A stretch of 64,000 nt of DNA. Origin: Limnobaculum eriocheiris (GTDB lineage Bacteria; Pseudomonadota; Gammaproteobacteria; Enterobacterales; Enterobacteriaceae). The stretch spans positions 1 to 64,000 of the forward strand of contig NZ_JAJNAG010000008.1 in assembly GCF_021010575.1 (NCBI RefSeq), in the 5' to 3' direction. Of the stretch, positions 18,437-26,285 are shown piece after piece. A program made the translations under genes and the position numbers. Position 1 is the first letter of the stretch. The number at the start of each line of letters is the position of its first letter. The notes beneath the pieces were generated by a model. It was not told the origin of the DNA and did not search any database. It saw only the letters and a list, made by a program, of their open reading frames with translations.

Positions 18437-18615
18437 TGACTCTTTTCACCTGAAAAGCGCTCTTCTCCGTGAAGGGCGCAAATTATCTGATTTATATCAC
18501 CACTACCACAAGGCGTCAGAGCCAGACTCACTACTTGATGATGTACCCTCAAAGCCATGGGACAAGGCTGGATAGCAGGTATACTATTAGTGAGTTACAT
18601 CGGTACAAGGAGCAG

Positions 18616-18921
18616 CTAATAAGTTGTTACAACAGTATAAAGGGGAATATCATCATCAGTTCCTTCTTGATCTATAAACGACATGTATTCCTCAATGCCA
18701 TCATATTTATATATATCTATATAGGCTTTTTGCTTAGATGCTACCGAGTCCCAAACGGCAACATCAAACCATTTGGCACCATTTCTGATTAACGAGTGGG
18801 AAACATAACCTTTTTGTTTAGACATAAATTCGCGGTTAAATTTTTCATGGGCACGCAAGAAATCTGCCTCTGATACTCCGTCTTTAATTTTGAAACATGG
18901 CATTTCCAATATATGTGGCAC
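18616..18921 (-). CDS. Small dimeric alpha/beta-barrel-like (ABM-type) protein
   Basis: A 101-aa cytoplasmic protein beginning PHILEMPCFKIKDGVSEADFLRAHEKFNREFMSKQKGYVSHSLI. The layout (strand, then a long helix with F-x-x-A-H, then GYVSHSLIRN...WFDVAVWDSVASKQKA) fits the ferredoxin-like antibiotic-biosynthesis-monooxygenase/YdhR-like fold. The start is GTG at 18921, preceded by AAGGAG nine bases away; no in-frame ATG is better placed. Function is unknown. It may detoxify quinones or other small molecules, as some relatives do, but nothing here proves it. Confidence 0.65.
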   Translation of the reverse strand: MPHILEMPCFKIKDGVSEADFLRAHEKFNREFMSKQKGYVSHSLIRNGAKWFDVAVWDSVASKQKAYIDIYKYDGIEEYMSFIDQEGTDDDIPLYTVVTTY

Positions 18922-19007
18922 AGCATACTTCTCCTTTTTAAAAGATGAGCACTACCATTTTATTAATATTTAACTACACCATATATAATTATCGAAGACT
19001 AACACAA

Positions 19008-20018
19008 CTAAATCACCCTCCAATACCCAGCCTTTGTTGAACCAATTCTTTCTAACAACTTCAACTGCTGCAAAGTATTAAGATGGCGTTCAACGGTTCG
19101 GGTGCTGACTTGCAGCTTTTCTGCGACCATAGGGATCGTCATCGTTGGGTTTTGTTTCAATGCGTTAAAGATCTGGCGAGCGACTTTGTGTAGAGCAATC
19201 GGACTATTTTCCCCCGACATTTCTACCGTCATTTCTCCCGACATTTTGTCGCTGTTGCTATCAATTCCCTCTTTCAACACCCCAGTCATCACCTTTAGCA
19301 TGAAATCAATAAAGCAGGTACAATCACTCGCCTTATCAGCCTCACCCAATACACGATAGTAATCGTTTTGTTGTTTTTGAATCAGCGTCTCAACAGGCAA
19401 CCATGCCAACTCCGATCGCCATTCACTCAGTATTACCGTTTGCCATAGCCTACCCATTCGCCCATTGCCATCCGGAAAAGGATGAATAAACTCAAGTTCA
19501 TAGTGAAAAATACAACTCTTAATCAGCGGATGAATATCAACACTTGTTACCCAGTCAAAAAGAGAAAACATTAATCTGGAAATTTGACTTGCCGGTGGAG
19601 CCATATGAATTAATTGCTTGTCACGATAAATACCTACGTCGCCATTTCTCCAATGTCCCGAGTCATCAACTAACCCTCGCATAAGCAATCTATGCGCTTC
19701 AAGAAAGTGCTCAATCTGACCACTATTCCAATAAGGTAATTGTTCATAGGTTAAAATAGCATTTCGTACTTCCTGAATATCTTTTGCAGGCCCAATCACC
19801 TGTTTTCCATCCATAATCGCCGTTACCTGCTCAGTAGACAGGCTATTGTGTTCAATAGCTAAAGATGCCTGAATGGTACGAATACGATTTTCTCTACGCA
19901 GCTGTGGGGAGATAAGTTTGTCTTTGGCCGACCAATAACCTAATAACTCACTAATTTCCGCTACCGAGTTAAGTACTGAAGATGTAATAGTATAAAGGGT
20001 AGAGTACTTATGACTCAT
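19008..20018 (-). CDS. Fic family protein with C-terminal winged helix
   Basis: A 336-aa Fic protein. The catalytic loop HPFPDGNGRMGR (residues 179-190) has every residue needed to transfer AMP or another phosphate-linked group to a hydroxyl side chain. The N-terminal inhibitory helix S52-L-A-I-E56-H-N places it in the self-inhibited class II group; the canonical G/N after Glu is His here. Residues about 300-330 (MVAEKLQVSTRTVERHLNTLQQLKLLERIG) form a winged helix-turn-helix, so DNA binding is possible. A SGEMTVEMSGE linker joins the domains. It stands alone on the minus strand; no antitoxin gene is needed for class II. Confidence 0.9.
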   Translation of the reverse strand: MSHKYSTLYTITSSVLNSVAEISELLGYWSAKDKLISPQLRRENRIRTIQASLAIEHNSLSTEQVTAIMDGKQVIGPAKDIQEVRNAILTYEQLPYWNSGQIEHFLEAHRLLMRGLVDDSGHWRNGDVGIYRDKQLIHMAPPASQISRLMFSLFDWVTSVDIHPLIKSCIFHYELEFIHPFPDGNGRMGRLWQTVILSEWRSELAWLPVETLIQKQQNDYYRVLGEADKASDCTCFIDFMLKVMTGVLKEGIDSNSDKMSGEMTVEMSGENSPIALHKVARQIFNALKQNPTMTIPMVAEKLQVSTRTVERHLNTLQQLKLLERIGSTKAGYWRVI

Positions 20019-20497
20019 TATGCCGTGCCTTCATTGCTTATTTTAGTAAGGTTACAATGCATCTATATCTTCTCCCATTTTTGCAATAACTATTAAGTAC
20101 TCCTACATAAATCTTCTCAATTTCCGTTGAGATGCCCGGAATTACTTCTGACCCCATTTGGGAACTACCCTATACGAATAGTACGGGGCAAATCATAAAG
20201 CGTCCAGTTGGGTATTTCAGACACTTATCTTGTTTTACATGATTTCAGCTTTATATTCTTATTTCTTCAAAAACTTGGGCCTTAGTCATTGCTATTACAA
20301 GTGAATTTTGCGAGAACCTTCCAACTATTAGCTATATGCGTTTACCCATAACTGGGCTAGTATAGCGGTAGAAAACCTCAACCTAAAAATCATCAACCAT
20401 TTGATTTAAATATTGTTATTAAGATTCTGATATAACATTATAATTTTACTTATACTTTCCATCCGCTCCTTAAACTCCAAAAGCGCAGGGCATTTCA
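20019..20497. other. Divergent intergenic region between two Fic genes
   Basis: This 479-bp gap carries the promoters of the two divergent Fic genes and the first copy of a 79-bp direct repeat (20286-20364). No other coding potential is visible. The segment just upstream of the second Fic gene is very AT-rich and contains TATAATTTTA-type promoter sequence. Confidence 0.5.
20286..20364. repeat. 79-bp direct repeat, copy 1
   Basis: The sequence beginning TCATTGCTATTACAAGTG and ending ACTGGGCTAGTATA is identical base for base to 21481-21559. The two copies are offset by 1195 bp and bracket the second Fic gene and the small convergent gene. Similarity stops abruptly on both sides. Confidence 0.95.
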
Positions 20498-21115
20498 ATG
20501 AGCCGGTATCATGTTTCTAATAGTGAAGGTCAGTATGAGGAAAACTCCAGTAAACAAGTTTTAACTAACAAGCTGAAAATTTCCAATGCTGATGAAATTG
20601 ATGATGCTGAACTAGTGTTATTAGAACAGCTATATCATTTTATCTTTGAAGAACAGTTTCCTCTTGAACAAATCACTGTCTCCCTGCTTAAAACCTGGCA
20701 TCGTCGCTGGTTAGGCAACCTTTATAAATGGGCTGGACAAGAAAGAACAGTCAATATCAGCAAAGGCGGTTTTATGTTTGCACCTTCAGCGCAACTTCCG
20801 AAACTACTAAATGAATTTGAAACTAAATACCTTGCCAATTATACGCCCTGCATAGGAATGAATAAGGAAAAACTCATAGAGGCCATCGCTATAATTCACG
20901 TTGAAATGATACTCATCCATCCGTTTAGAGAAGGGAATGGGCGTTTATCGCGACTTTTAGCCGATGTAATGGCTGTTCAAGGGGGATTTAAACCGTTGGA
21001 TTATCAAAGCTGGCAACAGAATAAATCTAAATATATTTCAGCCATCCACGCAGGTATATCAATGGACTATGAACCCATGAAGTTCTGGGTTAAAAAAGCA
21101 TTAGAAAACAACTAA
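20498..21115 (+). CDS. Fic/Doc family protein, class I-like (possible toxin)
   Basis: A 205-aa protein with a complete Fic motif HPFREGNGRLSR (residues 141-152), preceded by the family helix EAIAIIHVEMILI and by the strand KGGFMFAPSAQLP that forms the target-binding flap. No inhibitory S/TxxxE(G/N) helix is visible at either end, unlike its neighbour at 19008. A free Fic domain of this class normally needs a separate antitoxin; the only candidate nearby is the 56-aa convergent gene overlapping its 3' end by 4 bases. It lies between two identical 79-bp repeats, which suggests acquisition as a unit. Confidence 0.85.
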   Translation: MSRYHVSNSEGQYEENSSKQVLTNKLKISNADEIDDAELVLLEQLYHFIFEEQFPLEQITVSLLKTWHRRWLGNLYKWAGQERTVNISKGGFMFAPSAQLPKLLNEFETKYLANYTPCIGMNKEKLIEAIAIIHVEMILIHPFREGNGRLSRLLADVMAVQGGFKPLDYQSWQQNKSKYISAIHAGISMDYEPMKFWVKKALENN

Positions 21116-21282
21116 ACAGCCAAACGGAGATAGGAGAATTTTTTGCGTTTAGCTTCAAGTGAAGCCTCGATTTGTCTGGAGGATTGACCCGTTTCAACCG
21201 CCGTTGACGTTGCTACAGAACGAGCGATCTCTTCACGAGATGGCTTAATGTAAGCGGCTTGCACTTCTTTGCTGTTGCTCAT
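21112..21282 (-). CDS. 56-aa small protein convergent with fic; candidate antitoxin
   Basis: The minus strand opens at ATG 21282 with a GGA-type ribosome binding site 7-9 bases upstream and encodes 56 codons ending in TAG at 21112. The N-terminus MSNSKEVQAAYIKPSREEIARS is followed by a helix-prone, charged region with two segments fitting Ser-x-x-x-Glu (S26-E30 and S35-RQI-E39-A). This loosely resembles the inhibitory motif of VbhA/YhfG-type Fic antitoxins (consensus S/TxxxE G/N), but the Gly/Asn is missing. It ends in a basic tail KRKKFSYLRLAV. Convergent orientation is unusual for such antitoxins. Real coding status is likely from codon pattern; the antitoxin role is inference. Confidence 0.6.
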   Translation of the reverse strand: MSNSKEVQAAYIKPSREEIARSVATSTAVETGQSSRQIEASLEAKRKKFSYLRLAV

Positions 21283-21695
21283 CACGGTTTCCAGCTCTAA
21301 ATAAATATTAGGTCTATATTATAGGTTATTTAACTACATTAAGGGAATGTGGACAACCGCCCATATAGTAATGACGTTAATATCCAGTTTCAGAGAGGTA
21401 ATATCTAAAGTCATCAAATATATGTCCGTTGAGCCGCCATGCTAATTTCAACCGCTATTAACTTAATATCGACAGCTTACTCATTGCTATTACAAGTGAA
21501 TTTTGCGAGAACCTTCCAACTATTAGCTATATGCGTTTACCCATAACTGGGCTAGTATAACGCCAGCAAATTTTGACATCGGTAATCCACCAGAAACTCA
21601 TAGTCCTGTATTCTCACCTGCATTTTATGGGATTGAATGATTTTCAGTGAACCCATAATTAACATTAAACTCAATATATTAAATAGATTAATCCT
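21283..21695. other. Region upstream of mutS
   Basis: This 413-bp gap holds the second copy of the 79-bp repeat and the mutS promoter region. No further gene is visible. The last 130 bases before mutS are AT-rich. Confidence 0.5.
21481..21559. repeat. 79-bp direct repeat, copy 2
   Basis: Identical to 20286-20364. It ends 136 bases before the mutS start. If the ancestral mutS upstream region held one copy, the intervening DNA could be an insertion with duplication, or recombination between the copies could delete the Fic gene cleanly. Confidence 0.95.
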
Positions 21696-24254
21696 ATGAG
21701 TAATAGTGCAAACTTAGATTCCCATACCCCCATGATGCAACAGTATCTGAAGCTGAAAGCCCAGCACCCTCAGATTTTACTGTTCTATCGTATGGGCGAC
21801 TTTTACGAGCTGTTTTATGATGATGCTAAACGCGCCTCGCAACTGTTAGATATTTCCCTGACCAAACGGGGAGCTTCTGCCGGTGAGCCGATTCCTATGG
21901 CGGGCGTACCTCATCATGCGGTAGAAAACTATCTGGCGAAGCTGGTGCAGTTAGGTGAGTCGGTTGCTATCTGCGAACAGATTGGCGATCCGGCCGCCAG
22001 CAAAGGGCCTGTAGAACGTAAAGTTGTACGCATTGTTACTCCGGGTACCGTCAGTGATGAAGCGCTGTTACAGGAACGTCAGGATAATCTGTTAGCCGCC
22101 ATCTGGCAGGAAGGCACACAGTTTGGCTATGCCACATTAGATATCAGCTCAGGTCGCTTTCAGGTTTCCGAACCCGTCGATAAAGAGACTATGGCAGCAG
22201 AAATTCAGCGTACCAATCCCGCTGAATCACTCTATCCGGAAGATTTCCCTTCCATGGAGCTTATCGATCAGCGCCACGGGTTGCGCCGTCGTCCACTGTG
22301 GGAATTTGAATTAGATACTGCCCGCCAACAGCTTAACTTGCAGTTTGGCACTAAAGATTTAAATGGCTTTGGCGTAGAGAAATCAATACACGCTCTGCGT
22401 GCAGCAGGTTGCCTGCTGCAATATGTTAAAGATACTCAGCGTACCTCACTGCCCCATATTCGCGGTATTACTCTGGAACGTCAGCAGGATGGCATTATTC
22501 TTGATGCTGCCACGCGCCGCAATCTTGAGCTGACCATCAATCTGTCAGGAGGCACGGAAAATACTCTGGCAGCCATTCTTGACCATGCGGTAACCCCTAT
22601 GGGTAGCCGCATGCTTAAACGCTGGATTCACGCCCCGACCCGCAATATTGAGCTACTGCGTAACCGTCAGTCGGCTATCAATGAGTTACAGGGCTACTAT
22701 GGCGACATTCAGCCTTATTTGCGTAATATCGGTGATTTGGAGCGCATTCTGGCCCGTCTGGCGCTGCGCACTGCCCGTCCACGCGATCTGGCTCGCATGC
22801 GCTATGCTTTTCAGCAGTTGCCGGATATCCACCATATTCTGGCACCGCTGGACTCCGGCTATATTCAGACCCTGAAAAATCAAATTGGCAAATTTGATGA
22901 ACTACAGGCATTGCTGGAACGCGCCATTATCGAATCACCTCCGGTATTGATTCGTGACGGTGGAGTCATTGCTCCCGGCTACCATGCCGAACTGGATGAA
23001 TGGCGGGCCTTAGCCGATGGCGCTACCGACTATCTCGATCGTCTGGAGATCCGCGAACGGGAAAAACTGGGGCTGGATACACTAAAAGTTGGCTTTAATG
23101 CCATTCATGGTTATTACATTCAGGTTAGTCGCGGTCAGAGCCATTTAGTGCCCATCAACTATGTTCGCCGCCAGACGCTAAAAAATGCAGAGCGCTATAT
23201 CATTCCTGAATTGAAAGAATACGAAGACAAAGTTCTGACCTCTAAAGGCAAGTCGCTGGCCCTGGAGAAGAGCCTGTATGATGAACTGTTCGACTTGCTG
23301 CTACCGCATCTTGAAGCATTGCAGCAGAGTGCATCCGCCTTAGCAGAACTGGATGTGTTATGTAACCTGTCTGAACGTGCTTACAGCCTTAACTATATTT
23401 GCCCACAGCTAACGGATAAGCCAGGTATTGCTATTACCGGCGGTCGCCACCCGGTGGTTGAACAGGTGTTGAACGAACCCTTTATTGCTAACCCGTTACA
23501 ACTATCGCCACAGCGTAGAATGTTGATTGTCACTGGCCCCAATATGGGAGGTAAGAGCACCTATATGCGTCAGGCGGCATTAATTGTGTTAATGGCCCAT
23601 ATCGGCAGTTTTGTTCCTGCCGAAAGCGCTACCATTGGCCCGGTCGATCGCATATTTACCCGTATTGGTGCCGCCGACGATCTGGCATCCGGTCGTTCAA
23701 CCTTTATGGTGGAAATGACGGAAACCGCCAATATTCTGCATAACGCAACCGAACAAAGTCTGATTTTGATGGATGAAATCGGTCGTGGTACTTCCACCTA
23801 TGATGGCCTCTCTCTGGCATGGAGCTGTGCTGAAAATCTGGCAAATAAGATTAAAGCCATGACGTTGTTCGCTACCCACTATTTTGAACTGACCACGCTA
23901 CCAGAACGTATGGAAGGCGTGGAAAACGTTCATCTGGATGCCGTTGAGCATGGTGATACCATAGCCTTTATGCACAGCGTACAACCGGGGGCAGCCAGTA
24001 AGAGCTACGGTCTGGCGGTAGCAGCGCTGGCTGGCGTACCAAAAGATGTGATTAAACGTGCCAGACAAAAACTAAAAGAGCTGGAGTCGCTATCGATTAA
24101 TGCCGCTAACAGCACCGCTGAAGGCTCACAGATGGCGCTGATCGCCGTTGAAGAGACATCACCGGCGGTGGAAGCACTGGAAAATCTGGATCCGGATACC
24201 CTATCGCCTAAGCAGGCGCTGGAGTGGATTTATCGGTTAAAAGATCTGGTCTGA
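21696..24254 (+). CDS. mutS: DNA mismatch repair protein MutS
   Basis: MutS recognises base mismatches and small loops and recruits MutL. The 852-aa length matches E. coli (853). The mismatch-wedging Phe-Tyr-Glu (F36-E38) lies in MGDFYELF. The C-terminal ATPase has Walker [10 protein letters not shown], followed by [14 protein letters not shown], the Walker [22 protein letters not shown], and FATHYFEL. The C-terminal tetramerisation helix [20 protein letters not shown] is intact. It is followed by a strong terminator. Confidence 0.99.
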   Translation: MSNSANLDSHTPMMQQYLKLKAQHPQILLFYRMGDFYELFYDDAKRASQLLDISLTKRGASAGEPIPMAGVPHHAVENYLAKLVQLGESVAICEQIGDPAASKGPVERKVVRIVTPGTVSDEALLQERQDNLLAAIWQEGTQFGYATLDISSGRFQVSEPVDKETMAAEIQRTNPAESLYPEDFPSMELIDQRHGLRRRPLWEFELDTARQQLNLQFGTKDLNGFGVEKSIHALRAAGCLLQYVKDTQRTSLPHIRGITLERQQDGIILDAATRRNLELTINLSGGTENTLAAILDHAVTPMGSRMLKRWIHAPTRNIELLRNRQSAINELQGYYGDIQPYLRNIGDLERILARLALRTARPRDLARMRYAFQQLPDIHHILAPLDSGYIQTLKNQIGKFDELQALLERAIIESPPVLIRDGGVIAPGYHAELDEWRALADGATDYLDRLEIREREKLGLDTLKVGFNAIHGYYIQVSRGQSHLVPINYVRRQTLKNAERYIIPELKEYEDKVLTSKGKSLALEKSLYDELFDLLLPHLEALQQSASALAELDVLCNLSERAYSLNYICPQLTDKPGIAITGGRHPVVEQVLNEPFIANPLQLSPQRRMLIVTGPNMGGKSTYMRQAALIVLMAHIGSFVPAESATIGPVDRIFTRIGAADDLASGRSTFMVEMTETANILHNATEQSLILMDEIGRGTSTYDGLSLAWSCAENLANKIKAMTLFATHYFELTTLPERMEGVENVHLDAVEHGDTIAFMHSVQPGAASKSYGLAVAALAGVPKDVIKRARQKLKELESLSINAANSTAEGSQMALIAVEETSPAVEALENLDPDTLSPKQALEWIYRLKDLV

Positions 24255-24272
24255 TTCTTCTCTTCTTAACGT

Positions 24273-24309
24273 AAAAAGCCGGGTAATGTCTTCATTCCCC
24301 GGCTTTTTA
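24273..24309. terminator. mutS terminator (bidirectional)
   Basis: AAAAAGCCGGG...CCCGGCTTTTT forms a stem flanked by A- and T-runs on both sides. It can therefore end mutS on the plus strand and the flavoprotein gene on the minus strand. Confidence 0.9.
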
Positions 24310-24331
24310 TTACCACCAATAGCGCTATTTA

Positions 24332-24907
24332 TTACACCGTCTCGGGTTTTGTATGAAACGCGATAATCTCATCAAGAGAAGGCGCCTTATCCTTGTTGAT
24401 TTGGCTCTCGCTATCCCATAATTTCGCCAGACTGATAGCCTGACCGCAGTGAATAAATGCCTCTTCAATCTCAACCACAATGACAGACTTCACTTTTTTA
24501 CCGGTGTCGGTAAAAAACTCACACAGTGAAGGATCGATAGAGATAGTCGCCTTCCCATTAACACGGAAAGTTTCATTATAGCCGGGGACTAAAAAGGTTA
24601 AGCCCACCTGTGGATTCTCAATAATATTCTGGATGCCGTCTAAACGATTATTACCGGCATAGTCAGGGATTAACAGTGTCTTTTCCCCTACCGTTTTTAC
24701 AAAGCCAGGATATCCCCCTTTTGGGGAAGCATCCACACCGTTTTTACCCACTGTCGCCAGTACAAAAAACGGTGACATGGAGATCAACTTCTGACCATAA
24801 GGTGCCAGAAAATCAATCTGCTTTTTTATCACTATCTCATGAGGCATCTCATAGTGTTCACGCAGTTGCTGCTGAGATGAAACAATATGCTCAGGTTTTA
24901 TATACAT
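24332..24907 (-). CDS. PPOX-type FMN-binding flavoprotein (MSMEG_1061-like)
   Basis: A 191-aa split-barrel flavoprotein of the pyridoxamine-phosphate-oxidase superfamily. Recognisable parts are the early strand SPFFVLATVGKNGVDASPKGGYPGFV, LLIPDYAGNNRLDGIQNIIENPQVGLTFLVPG (FMN contact region) and the later FRVNGKATIS strand. It begins 4 bases after the preceding binding-protein gene, so the two are co-transcribed. Because some PPOX-fold proteins act on haem or reduce ferric complexes, a role in releasing iron is plausible but unproven. No metal-binding or haem motif is obvious. Confidence 0.8.
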   Translation of the reverse strand: MYIKPEHIVSSQQQLREHYEMPHEIVIKKQIDFLAPYGQKLISMSPFFVLATVGKNGVDASPKGGYPGFVKTVGEKTLLIPDYAGNNRLDGIQNIIENPQVGLTFLVPGYNETFRVNGKATISIDPSLCEFFTDTGKKVKSVIVVEIEEAFIHCGQAISLAKLWDSESQINKDKAPSLDEIIAFHTKPETV

Positions 24908-24911
24908 AATT

Positions 24912-26018
24912 TTATCTCTGTAAGGTAAGCCAGTAAGTCCCGGTCAACTTCACGGGAAGAAACCGTTGATTCATTTCGTCCATTGTTTGCTGTGGATCGA
25001 TATCCTGATACAGCTCAGGCTGAATCCATTTCGCCATCACTTCAGCACCAACCACATTAAACGGCGAGCCGGAAAAATAGTTCCAGAAACCATACACCCG
25101 CCCATGTTTAACGGCATCAAAAGTATTGATACCTTTCTGCTCCACCAGCACTTTTAACTGCCGTTGGCTTAATGCCATATCCACACTGGTTCCTAATGGC
25201 AAAGCCTTTTGTGGATCGACGCCAGAATGGCCGGTAGCAATATACACCTGAGGATTCTTTTGAATTAAGTATTCGAGACTCAGCAACCCGCCATTAGCCG
25301 TTGGAAACTTATCAGCCCCCACGTTCTCACCTTTAAACAGTGAAATATATTCGCCAAGCCCACCGGAACCGCTGCTCCAGCAACATTCCCAGACACCCGG
25401 ATAAGCATGCAGCAATACGCGAGGATGTTGTAACTGGCCGCTATTAAGGCGGGAGGTTAATCGTTCCATATGGCTTTGATAGAAGGTTATCAACTCTCCG
25501 GCTTTATCTTCACGATCTAACACTTGCCCCAGCACACGCATAGAAGGCACGGTATTTTTCAGCGGTGACTGATAGTAATCAATAAACACTACTGGAATTT
25601 GACTCTTATTCAACAACGCAATTAACGACTGCGATCGCGGAGCCTGCCATGCTTCAAAAATCACCAGATCCGGAGACAATGACAAAATCGTTTCTAAAGA
25701 CAGCTCATCACCACTGCCGCTGCCAATGGTTTTCAGTGTAGAGAGTTTAGGAAAAGTCTTCTGAAAAAGTTGGTAAGTGGCGGTATCAAATCTCTTTAGC
25801 TCACTTCCCCAGCCAACTAAAAATGATGTTGGATCTTCATGGGCAAATGACAAAGCAACAAAACTATAGCCTGATGCTAAAACCACACGTTGTGGTTTTT
25901 TATTAATCACCACCTGATTGCCTAACACATCGGTGACCGTTTTTGGCCACTCCGCTGCACTGACCGTCGAAATACTGAAAACCAGTATTAACATCAGCTT
26001 TAACAAGCTTTTGCTCAT
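24912..26018 (-). CDS. Periplasmic iron-siderophore-type ABC substrate-binding protein
   Basis: A 368-aa protein with a clear signal peptide (MSKSLLKLMLILVFSISTVSAAE). It has the two-lobed class III binding-protein layout: VTDVLGNQVVINKKPQRVVLASG at the N-terminus, LSLETILSLSPDLVIFE before the long linker helix, and GGLLSLEYLIQKNPQVYIATG in the second lobe. These are typical of FepB/BtuF/FhuD-like proteins. No permease or ATPase gene is adjacent, so a transporter elsewhere must serve it. It is divergent from a TonB-dependent receptor across a Fur-box-containing gap, which points to a ferric siderophore ligand. Confidence 0.85.
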   Translation of the reverse strand: MSKSLLKLMLILVFSISTVSAAEWPKTVTDVLGNQVVINKKPQRVVLASGYSFVALSFAHEDPTSFLVGWGSELKRFDTATYQLFQKTFPKLSTLKTIGSGSGDELSLETILSLSPDLVIFEAWQAPRSQSLIALLNKSQIPVVFIDYYQSPLKNTVPSMRVLGQVLDREDKAGELITFYQSHMERLTSRLNSGQLQHPRVLLHAYPGVWECCWSSGSGGLGEYISLFKGENVGADKFPTANGGLLSLEYLIQKNPQVYIATGHSGVDPQKALPLGTSVDMALSQRQLKVLVEQKGINTFDAVKHGRVYGFWNYFSGSPFNVVGAEVMAKWIQPELYQDIDPQQTMDEMNQRFLPVKLTGTYWLTLQR

Positions 26019-26120
26019 TGAATTCTAAAACCTTTTATATGCCAAAAATGAAAACCGTTAATGTCCATCATTCATTTAAAATCCGGCAGATCATACCACC
26101 GCTGCTAACTATAGCTCAGA

Positions 26121-26139
26121 AATAATGATAACTATTCGC
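26121..26139. promoter_or_regulatory. Fur box candidate
   Basis: AATAATGATAACTATTCGC matches 14 of 19 positions of the Fur consensus GATAATGATAATCATTATC, with the left half nearly perfect. It lies in the 267-bp divergent promoter region between the binding protein and the TonB-dependent receptor, where Fur-Fe(II) would repress both. Confidence 0.75.
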
Positions 26140-26285
26140 AATATATTTTAATTCCCACTTTACCGTTGGCTTACAACTATTCATCAGGCTTTTTATGGTT
26201 TCAATTGACATAAACATACAAAAGAAAAGAGAATACGCATGATAAGTGTTCTCATTTTAAAAATCATTCATCAGGATGCCCATCT

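Noticed and set aside
18458-18481. Terminator after the OGT-like gene
   Set aside because: GCGCTCTTC and GAAGGGCGC can pair with one wobble, but no U-run follows, so the evidence is too weak to list.
18469-18792. 107-codon plus-strand frame opposite the ABM-like gene
   Set aside because: It is antisense to a gene with a good ribosome binding site and has the low-complexity Ile/Tyr-rich look of a shadow frame.
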